DNA from: Mycobacterium sp. ACS1612
GTDB lineage: Bacteria; Actinomycetota; Actinomycetes; Mycobacteriales; Mycobacteriaceae
Reading direction: 5' to 3'
Assembly: GCF_001667505.1 (NCBI RefSeq)
Contig: NZ_LZHZ01000056.1
Coordinates: forward strand, 1 to 64,000
DNA length: 64,000 nucleotides
The notes beneath the pieces were generated by a model. The model saw only the letters and a program-made list of their open reading frames with translations, had not been told where the DNA came from and did no database searches. The position numbers and the translations under genes were made by a program. Positions 57,900-64,000 of this stretch are shown in pieces. The first letter of the stretch is position 1. Every line of letters begins with the position of its first letter.

Positions 57900-60730
57900 G
57901 CGAACACCGCGCCGGTCGGCCTGTCTTCCCACGCACGGTCCGACTTCTCGCCATTCCAATCATCGTCTTCTGGGGCTTGGTCGCCGTCTCGACGAACACC
58001 TTCATCCCGAAGGTGGAAGACGTGGCCGCCGAACTCGCGGGCCCGATGATTCCGACCTACGCGCCATCGCAGGTGGCGATGCTGCACATCGGCGAGAAGT
58101 TCCGCGAGTCCACCTCCACGAGCCTGACCATGGTCGTGCTGGAAGCCGACAGGCCGTTGGACGAGAAGGACCACCAGTATTACGACGACTTGATGCGGCG
58201 CTTGAAGAGCGACACGCAGCATGTGCAGTACGCAATGGACTTGTGGGGCAAGCCGATAACCGCGGCGGGCGCGCAGAGCGTCGACGGCAAGGCCGCCTAT
58301 GTGCTGCTGCGCCTGGCCGGTGATATCGGGCAGATCGAGGCGAACCGGTCTGTCGATGCCGTCCGGGACACCGTCGCGAAAGACACACCGCCGCCGGGGC
58401 TGAAGGTCTATGTCAGTGGTGCGGCTCCGTTGGCGTCGGACACGTTGTCGATCGCCAACGCGAGCCTGAACAACATCACCATCGTGACGATCTTTTTGAT
58501 CACGTTCATGCTGCTGCTGGTCTACCGCTCTGTGAGCACTCTGCTGGTGCCGTTGGCCAGCGTGCTGTTCGAGATGCTGATCGCCAAGGGTGTGGTCGCG
58601 ACGCTTGGGCATTTCGGCGTCATCCCGCTGTCGTCGTTCGCGATCAACATGGTGGTCTCGCTGACGCTGGGCGCAGGCACCGATTACGGCATCTTCCTGC
58701 TGGGCCGCTATCACGAAGCCCGGCGGGCCGGCGAGACTCGAGAAGAGGCGTATTACACCGCCTTTCGGGGCGTCTCCCCTATCATCATCGGGTCGGGTCT
58801 GACCATCGCGGGCGCCGGTTTCTGCCTGAGTTTCGCGCGCCTCGACTACTTCCACACCATGGGCCCGGCGGTCGCGATCGGGATGCTGTTGACCATCTCG
58901 GCGGCGCTGACGTTGGGTCCCGCCATCCTGACGGTGGGCAGCCTCTTCGGGCTCTTCGACCCGAAGCGCGCGGCGCGGGGGCACCTGTACCGCCGGATCG
59001 CGGCCAGCGTGGTGCGCTGGCCGGTGCCGATTCTGGCGGCCAGTTGCGCCGTCGTGGTGCTGGGGGCCATCTTCGTGCCGTCGTATCAGGTGAACTACGA
59101 CGACCGTCAGTACCAGCCGACGAACGGCTCTGCCAATCAAGGGTTTCAAGCGTCGGACCGGCACTTCCCGCCGAGCAAACTGTTCAGCGAGATGCTGATG
59201 GTCGAATCGGATCACGACATGCGCAACTCGGCAGACTTCATCTCCCTGGACCGGGTGGCCAAGGCCCTCATCCGGGTACCGGGCGTCGCCATGGTGCAGA
59301 GCATCACCCGGCCCCTTGGCCGACCACTCGACCACGCCACCATTCCGTATCTGTTCACCACCCAAGGCAGCGGGAGCGGTCAGCAGTTGCCGTTCAGCCA
59401 ACAGCAGAACGCCGACACCGACGAACAGGCGCAGATCCAGGCGCACACCATCGAGGTGCTCGGGCAAACCATCGACCTGACCCAGAAACTGTCGGACGAC
59501 CTTCACGCGACCGTGCTGACCGCGGAAAACCTGCAGCAGGTCACCGACATGATCAACGACGACATCTCGAATCTGGACGACTTCATCCGGCCACTGAAGA
59601 ACTATTTCTATTGGGAGCCACACTGTTTCGACATCCCGATATGTTGGGCGTTCCGGTCGCTGTTCGACGGACTCGACGGCATCGACGCCCTTGACGTCGA
59701 GATCGCGCACACCGTCACCGATCTACAGGCCGTCGACGCGCTTCTGCCCCAATTGACCACCCAACTGAGGATCATGAGAGACGATACGCAGGCGCTGCAA
59801 GCCGTCATCGTCAACTCGTACGGGCCGGCGCACCTGCAGTCCACGCAGACCGACCAGACCTACGACGACCTCATCAACGTTGGCAACGATTTCGACAAGT
59901 CGCGCAGCGACGACTTCTTCTACATGCCGCGAGAGGCGTTCGACAACGACGACGTCAAAACCGGTATGCAACTGCTGATGTCGCCGGATGGTAAGGCGGC
60001 CCGCTTCATCGTCACCCACGAGGGCAACGCGATGGGTCCCGAAGGCATCGACCACGTCAACGCCTTTCCACAAGCCATCCAGATCGCGCTGAAGGAAACA
60101 TCGTTGGCGGGTGCGCGGATCTACATCGGGGGCGCGGGCTCCAACAACAAAGACATCAAGCAGTACGCCGCGTCGGATCTGCTCATCGTGGCGATCGCGG
60201 CGTTCGTCCTGATCTTCCTGATCATGCTGTTCATCACCCGAAGTCTGATGGCCGCGCTCGTCATTCCCGGCACGGTAGCCTTCTCGTTCGCCGGAGCCTT
60301 CGGCCTCTCGATTCTTCTCTGGCAGCACCTGATAGGCCTGCACCTGCACTGGCTGGTGCTGCCCATCACGTTCATCATCCTGGTGGCGGTCGGTTCGGAC
60401 TACAACCTGCTCCTGATTGCGCGGGTAAAGGAAGAACTGGGCGCAGGCATCCACACCGGCCTCATCCGCGCCTTGGGAAGCACCGGCGGCGTGGTGACGT
60501 CCGCGGGTCTGGTGTTCGCGTTCACCATGCTCGCGATGCTGACCAGCGATCTGCGGACCATCGGTCAGGTCGGCACCACCGTGTGCATCGGCCTGCTGCT
60601 CGACACGCTGATCGTGCGGTCGTTCATCGTGCCGTGCATCCTGCGCATCCTCGGCCCGTGGTTCTGGTGGCCGACTCTGGTGCGCGCCCGCCCGTTGCGG
60701 CAACCGTCGAAAGTCATGGTGCAGCAATGA
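57896..60730 (+). CDS. MmpL-family RND transporter
   Basis: 944 residues, GTG start. Two RND halves carry proton-relay motifs TLGAGTDYGIFLLGRYHEA and VAVGSDYNLLLIARVKEE, with periplasmic domains between. The second has a coiled-coil segment (about 490-570). With the coupled MmpS it resembles MmpS4/L4 and MmpS5/L5, which export siderophores and can expel drugs. Substrate here unproven. The following small membrane gene overlaps it by ATGA. Confidence 0.95.
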   Translation: MSEHRAGRPVFPRTVRLLAIPIIVFWGLVAVSTNTFIPKVEDVAAELAGPMIPTYAPSQVAMLHIGEKFRESTSTSLTMVVLEADRPLDEKDHQYYDDLMRRLKSDTQHVQYAMDLWGKPITAAGAQSVDGKAAYVLLRLAGDIGQIEANRSVDAVRDTVAKDTPPPGLKVYVSGAAPLASDTLSIANASLNNITIVTIFLITFMLLLVYRSVSTLLVPLASVLFEMLIAKGVVATLGHFGVIPLSSFAINMVVSLTLGAGTDYGIFLLGRYHEARRAGETREEAYYTAFRGVSPIIIGSGLTIAGAGFCLSFARLDYFHTMGPAVAIGMLLTISAALTLGPAILTVGSLFGLFDPKRAARGHLYRRIAASVVRWPVPILAASCAVVVLGAIFVPSYQVNYDDRQYQPTNGSANQGFQASDRHFPPSKLFSEMLMVESDHDMRNSADFISLDRVAKALIRVPGVAMVQSITRPLGRPLDHATIPYLFTTQGSGSGQQLPFSQQQNADTDEQAQIQAHTIEVLGQTIDLTQKLSDDLHATVLTAENLQQVTDMINDDISNLDDFIRPLKNYFYWEPHCFDIPICWAFRSLFDGLDGIDALDVEIAHTVTDLQAVDALLPQLTTQLRIMRDDTQALQAVIVNSYGPAHLQSTQTDQTYDDLINVGNDFDKSRSDDFFYMPREAFDNDDVKTGMQLLMSPDGKAARFIVTHEGNAMGPEGIDHVNAFPQAIQIALKETSLAGARIYIGGAGSNNKDIKQYAASDLLIVAIAAFVLIFLIMLFITRSLMAALVIPGTVAFSFAGAFGLSILLWQHLIGLHLHWLVLPITFIILVAVGSDYNLLLIARVKEELGAGIHTGLIRALGSTGGVVTSAGLVFAFTMLAMLTSDLRTIGQVGTTVCIGLLLDTLIVRSFIVPCILRILGPWFWWPTLVRARPLRQPSKVMVQQ

Positions 60731-61146
60731 ATCTCGGTTTATGGGCGGTGTTGACCATCGTCGCGTTGGCGGCCGTCGTATTGTTCGCGGCCATCGCGTC
60801 CGTGTACGTGATGCGACTCGTCCGCAGGCCGACACTTCCGATCAGTGAACAGGTCGGGGGTGTGCCCGCGGTTCTGCGCAAGGTACGCAAGGGCGAACCG
60901 TTGAACCAGGAGGAGTTGGCCGTTGCGCGGCAGGCGGTTTCGGATCGCGGGTCGTGGATGGCGCTGTGCATCCCCGCGACGATTTTCAGCATCGGCTGCT
61001 TCTATGTCTTCGGCAGCCTGGATTACCTGCACGGGGCCACCCCGTCCGAACGCACGTTTCTGGGCGTGATCCCGATGTTCACGTCGACGAACCTGGCGAT
61101 CCGGATGCTGCGTAGCGCCAGCTTGAGACGGCGCCTGAAGCGCTAG
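60727..61146 (+). CDS. Small membrane protein of the mmpS-mmpL operon
   Basis: 139 residues, ATG overlapping the MmpL stop. It has three hydrophobic segments (residues about 5-28, 78-98 and 108-125) and a basic C-terminus (SASLRRRLKR). I do not recognise the family. The tight coupling suggests an accessory factor of the transporter. Its TAG overlaps the stop codon of the convergent hydratase gene. Confidence 0.85.
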   Translation: MNLGLWAVLTIVALAAVVLFAAIASVYVMRLVRRPTLPISEQVGGVPAVLRKVRKGEPLNQEELAVARQAVSDRGSWMALCIPATIFSIGCFYVFGSLDYLHGATPSERTFLGVIPMFTSTNLAIRMLRSASLRRRLKR

Positions 61147-61949
61147 GAGCTCGGGTCGACGAAAGTGGGCCGCTCCCCTGACATTCCGGCGACGACGGCC
61201 GCGATCTGGTTGGGCTTGCCGATCAGCGCGGTCTGCAACTGGCTTTCCAGTGCCAATGCCGCCGCGGCGTCATCGCTGGCCCACGTCTGGTCGTACAGGC
61301 GCTTGGCCGCGCGGACCGCGTCCGGGGACTTCTGCGAGATCTCCTGTGCCAGCGTCAGTGCGGCGGACAGCGGATCGTCGGCGGTCCTGGTGACCAGCCC
61401 GAGGTCGGAACCCTCGCTGCCGGAGACGATGCGGCCGGTGAACGTCAACTCCTTGGCGACGTCGATCGGGACCAGTCGCGGCAGTGTCTGTGTGATGCCC
61501 ATGTCCGGCACCAGCCCCCACTTGACCTCCATGACGGACAGCTTGGCGTCCGGCGCCGCGATCCGAATGTCGGCACCCAGCGCGATCTGCAGACCGCCGC
61601 CGAAGCAGTTGCCGTGGATTGCGGCGATCACCGGCGCCGGGACCAGTGACCAGTCACAGGTGACGCGCTGCGCGAGGTTGGCGACCCGGCCCTCGTCGCG
61701 GTTCAACAGGACGCCGGTGCCGCCTTCACCGGCCATGAAGCTCGCGACGTCCAGGCCGGAGCAGAAGCTCTTGCCCTCACCGTGCAGCACGACCGCGCGC
61801 ACGGAGGCATCGCCCGCCACCTGCTCCGCGGCGGTCACCAACCCTTCGAACATCGCTCTGTCGAGCGCGTTGTGCTTGTCCGAGCGCACCATGGTCACCG
61901 TCGCGACGCCGTCGGACCCGATTTGCACACGCACTCTGTCTTCGCTCAC
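61143..61949 (-). CDS. Enoyl-CoA hydratase/isomerase (crotonase family)
   Basis: 268 residues from GTG 61949. Crotonase motifs include HGEGKSFCSGLDVASF, the oxyanion loop HGNCFGGGLQIALGADIRIA, and MEVKWGLVPDMG. The usual catalytic Glu pair is not plainly kept (Lys/Trp in KWG), so isomerase or another crotonase activity is possible. TAGATT seven bases before the GTG suggests a leaderless mRNA. Confidence 0.88.
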   Translation of the reverse strand: MSEDRVRVQIGSDGVATVTMVRSDKHNALDRAMFEGLVTAAEQVAGDASVRAVVLHGEGKSFCSGLDVASFMAGEGGTGVLLNRDEGRVANLAQRVTCDWSLVPAPVIAAIHGNCFGGGLQIALGADIRIAAPDAKLSVMEVKWGLVPDMGITQTLPRLVPIDVAKELTFTGRIVSGSEGSDLGLVTRTADDPLSAALTLAQEISQKSPDAVRAAKRLYDQTWASDDAAAALALESQLQTALIGKPNQIAAVVAGMSGERPTFVDPSS

Positions 61950-62030
61950 GCGTGGCAATCTACCGCTCCGCGCAGTCGGTGCTCCGCGAGTCGCGGCACC
62001 ATAGTCCGATGGCGTGCCTATCCTCAGCGC

Positions 62031-62498
62031 ATGACCGAGCCCGAGGACGTCGTGGTCATTCACACCGATGGCGGCTGCAGACCCAACCCCGGGCCCGGCG
62101 GCTGGGGCGCGGTGCTGCGCCATCGCCACCACGTCCGCGAGATGTTCGGCGGCGAGTCCGGCACGACGAGCAACAACCGGATGGAACTGACCGCGCCGAT
62201 CATGGCGCTGGAGGCGCTCACCCGGCCGGTGTCGGTGCACCTCTACACGGACAGCACGTACGTCCGCAACGGCATCACCAAATGGGTGCGCGGCTGGGAG
62301 CGCAGCGGCTGGCAGACCGCCGCCAAGCAACCGGTGAAGAACGTCGACCTGTGGCAGCGGCTGCAAGCGGCCTGCGCGCTGCACCGCGTCGAGTGGTTCT
62401 GGGTCAAGGGACACGCGGGTGTCGCCGACAACGAACTGGCCGACAGGCTGGCCACTCGGGGGATGCGGGAAGCGATCGCCCTGGTGGCGACCAAGTGA
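62031..62498 (+). CDS. rnhA: Ribonuclease HI
   Basis: 155 residues. The DEDD active site is complete: Asp in HTDGGCRPNPGPGGWG, Glu in NNRMELTAP, Asp in YTDSTYVRNG and Asp in HAGVADNELAD. It also has the handle region GWQTAAKQPVKNVDLW of E. coli-type RNase HI. It cuts RNA in RNA-DNA hybrids. TATCCT (62019-62024) six bases before the ATG suggests leaderless translation. Confidence 0.95.
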   Translation: MTEPEDVVVIHTDGGCRPNPGPGGWGAVLRHRHHVREMFGGESGTTSNNRMELTAPIMALEALTRPVSVHLYTDSTYVRNGITKWVRGWERSGWQTAAKQPVKNVDLWQRLQAACALHRVEWFWVKGHAGVADNELADRLATRGMREAIALVATK

Positions 62499-63302
62499 TC
62501 AGTGGATTCTGGCGCTGCCGCCGAGTCCGATCTCCAGAACGCTGCCGGTGATCACGCCCCGATCTGTGACGAGGTACATCAGTCCGCGGCTGACATCCTC
62601 GGGTTCGATCCAGGGCGCGGGGATCGGGTTTCCCTTCATCATCCGGCGGACCAGATCGTCGGGAACGTCGTCGCCGCCCACCGGCTGCACCATCGGCGTG
62701 CGCACCGTGGTCGGGCAGATGACGTTGACCGTGATGCCCTCCTTGGCGACCTCAAGGGCGACCGACTTGGCGAGCCCGATGACGCCCCACTTGGTGGCGT
62801 TGTAGGCCGCCAGTTCCGGAATGCCCGTCCGGCCACCCATCGACGACGTGACGACGATGCGGCCGAACCGCTGCCGTCGCATCACAGGGATGGCGGCACG
62901 CAGCGTGTGGAACGCGCCCGTCAGGTTGGTGTCCACCAGTTGGCGCCAGATCTCGTCGGTGACCTCTTCCAGCGGCCCGGTGCTGACGATCCCTGCGTTG
63001 GCCACCGCGATGTCGAGACTGCCGAACCGGTTCACCGTCTCCTCGACGGCTGCGGCGACCGCGGCCGGGTCGCGCACATCCGTCACGAGTGGAAGGCAAA
63101 CGCCGCCAAGCGCTTCCACCTGCTTGGCGGTGTCGCGAAGGTCGTCCTCGGTGCCCAGCGGATACGTCAGATCAGCCATCGGGCCTGGCGCATCGGCAAT
63201 GGCGACGCCGGCGCCCTCGGCGGCTAGCGCCAACGCATGTGCGCGGCCCTGCCCCCTGGCCCCTCCAGTGACGAACGCGACCCGACCATCCAGCGCACCC
63301 AT
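62499..63302 (-). CDS. Mycofactocin-type short-chain dehydrogenase
   Basis: 267 residues. TGGARGQGRAHALALAAEGA and the insert PGPMADLTYPLGTEDDLRDT match the mycofactocin-dependent SDR family. NAG, SSMGG and YNATK provide the usual catalytic set. It directly abuts RNase HI tail to tail. TAGGGT lies eight bases before its ATG, consistent with a leaderless or near-leaderless mRNA. Confidence 0.92.
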   Translation of the reverse strand: MGALDGRVAFVTGGARGQGRAHALALAAEGAGVAIADAPGPMADLTYPLGTEDDLRDTAKQVEALGGVCLPLVTDVRDPAAVAAAVEETVNRFGSLDIAVANAGIVSTGPLEEVTDEIWRQLVDTNLTGAFHTLRAAIPVMRRQRFGRIVVTSSMGGRTGIPELAAYNATKWGVIGLAKSVALEVAKEGITVNVICPTTVRTPMVQPVGGDDVPDDLVRRMMKGNPIPAPWIEPEDVSRGLMYLVTDRGVITGSVLEIGLGGSARIH

Positions 63303-63377
63303 GATTGATCACCCTAATCCAGGGCGGCCAACCCGACCCAAGCCCGTTGCTGTGCACTGTGTTCCGACGCCGAAATG

Positions 63378-63411
63378 AACAGGAGGGCCACATCTCTGCG
63401 GCCCTCCTGTT
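63378..63411. terminator. Strong terminator-like hairpin in a divergent gap
   Basis: AACAGGAGGGCC (63378-63389) and GGCCCTCCTGTT (63400-63411) are perfect 12-base arms with a 10-base loop, followed by TT on the plus strand and preceded by A-rich sequence. The adjacent genes point away from it on both sides, so neither coding transcript should end here. Confidence 0.75.
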
Positions 63412-63586
63412 TTGGCCGTGCGGGGCACTACGGCGACGGATCAAACGCACACAACCCGTAGCCGTCACCTGCTCGGCGCGAACTCGCTGCGGCGGCCGTG
63501 GATTGTTGGGATCGGGAGCAAATTCGAAACCGTGTACTCGATGCGCGCCGACGTCACATAATGGCGCCTGAGGAAAGGAAGCAGCG

Positions 63587-63982
63587 ATGAACAGAACCGC
63601 ACGGCTCGCGTCGACTGTCGTCGCGGCTGGCGCCGTAGCGGCGGCCGGTCTGACGCTCGGCGTGGGTGCGGCACAAGCCGACACCTGGTGTCCGGGGCAA
63701 GCTCTGCCGTTCCCGATGATTCGGTGGGACATGAACGTATGCCACACCTGGTATGCGGTCCCCTCAGGTCAGGGCAACGTGAAGATGGTTGCGCTGAACG
63801 GGGATGCGATCGACAGCTGGATTCTCGCGGACGCTCCGGCGCCGGTGTTCGCGCCGCCGCCTCCGCCTTCCGGGCCGCCGCCCGGTACACCGTTCTGCAG
63901 CCCGCGCGGGGCGCTGATCATCATCCCCCCGATCTGCGATGAGATCGGTGTGGACTGGCCGCCTGGCTCGTTGCGGGACTAG
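63587..63982 (+). CDS. Small secreted protein
   Basis: 131 residues, ATG after GAGGAAAGGAAG. A clear signal peptide (LASTVVAAGAVAAAGLTLGVGAAQA with AxA cleavage near residue 31) precedes a mature part with four cysteines (WCPG, VCHTWY, FCSP, ICDE) and a Pro-rich centre (APPPPPSGPPPGTP). This matches the general style of small mycobacterial exported proteins. Function unknown. Confidence 0.88.
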   Translation: MNRTARLASTVVAAGAVAAAGLTLGVGAAQADTWCPGQALPFPMIRWDMNVCHTWYAVPSGQGNVKMVALNGDAIDSWILADAPAPVFAPPPPPSGPPPGTPFCSPRGALIIIPPICDEIGVDWPPGSLRD

Positions 63983-64000
63983 TAAAGGCCCTGAGCCCGA

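Noticed and set aside
63303..63420. tRNA gene ending at the 63.4 kb hairpin
   Set aside because: No cloverleaf, T-loop GTTCxAxxC or CCA-proximal stem could be drawn.

Overview
The window looks like a chromosomal segment of an environmental, probably fast-growing mycobacterium (Mycolicibacterium type). The supporting signs are high GC with many GTG starts, MmpL and MmpS transporters, a PapA-type acyltransferase, a PE-PPE-domain secreted protein, mycofactocin-type short-chain dehydrogenases, abundant FadE acyl-CoA dehydrogenases, and a GGDEF-EAL plus ThiF/nitroreductase locus that from memory matches M. tuberculosis Rv1354c-Rv1355c. No rRNA, tRNA, insertion sequence, prophage or CRISPR array was seen. 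The first 70 bases hold the end of an unidentified gene.

Layout. 0.1-6.1 kb: a GntR-controlled divergent acyl-CoA degradation locus (SDR, thiolase, FadE and GntR leftwards; FadE and SDR rightwards). 6.1-7.5 kb: MaoC hydratase and PurU. 8.0-12.7 kb: an operon of an acyltransferase-like protein, an E1-like/nitroreductase fusion and a GAF-GGDEF-EAL c-di-GMP enzyme. 12.7-18.6 kb: a flavoprotein, two tandem TetR regulators, a PAS protein and a two-subunit FadE pair. 18.6-28.2 kb: YbaK deacylase and DMT exporter from a shared promoter, a three-subunit molybdenum hydroxylase, a luciferase-type oxidoreductase, a flavin monooxygenase and a secreted PE-PPE-domain protein. 28.2-37.4 kb: a double-domain CoA-transferase divergent from a P450/FadE/MaoC/DUF35/FadE/MaoC/Ltp2-like operon ending in a TetR gene. 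This operon resembles a second copy of the cholesterol igr operon. 37.4-39.1 kb: a secreted glycoside hydrolase.

39.3-51.6 kb holds an envelope-lipid and signalling block: a WS/DGAT-like acyltransferase, PapA, MmpL, two alpha/beta hydrolases, an internally deleted MFS transporter and a CitA/CitB-type two-component system. Five promoters here share one architecture. Each has an upstream TGAGCAGAATGCGCA-like box, a second TGCGCACAA box 36-37 bases further on, and a TANNNT -10 hexamer exactly 24-25 bases after that. This looks like one activator-dependent regulon and is the most novel signal in the window. The two-component system sits inside it and is the obvious candidate regulator.

51.6-57.2 kb: three membrane Ser/Thr kinases, two of them tandem duplicates, all with a TATNGT hexamer six bases before a GTG start (probable leaderless mRNAs). 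57.4-61.1 kb: an mmpS-mmpL-small membrane protein operon with a palindromic operator. 61.1-64 kb: enoyl-CoA hydratase, RNase HI, an SDR and a small secreted protein. An orphan terminator hairpin at 63.4 kb hints at a small RNA. Coordinates and translations were read directly. Family assignments rest on motif recognition without database searches.
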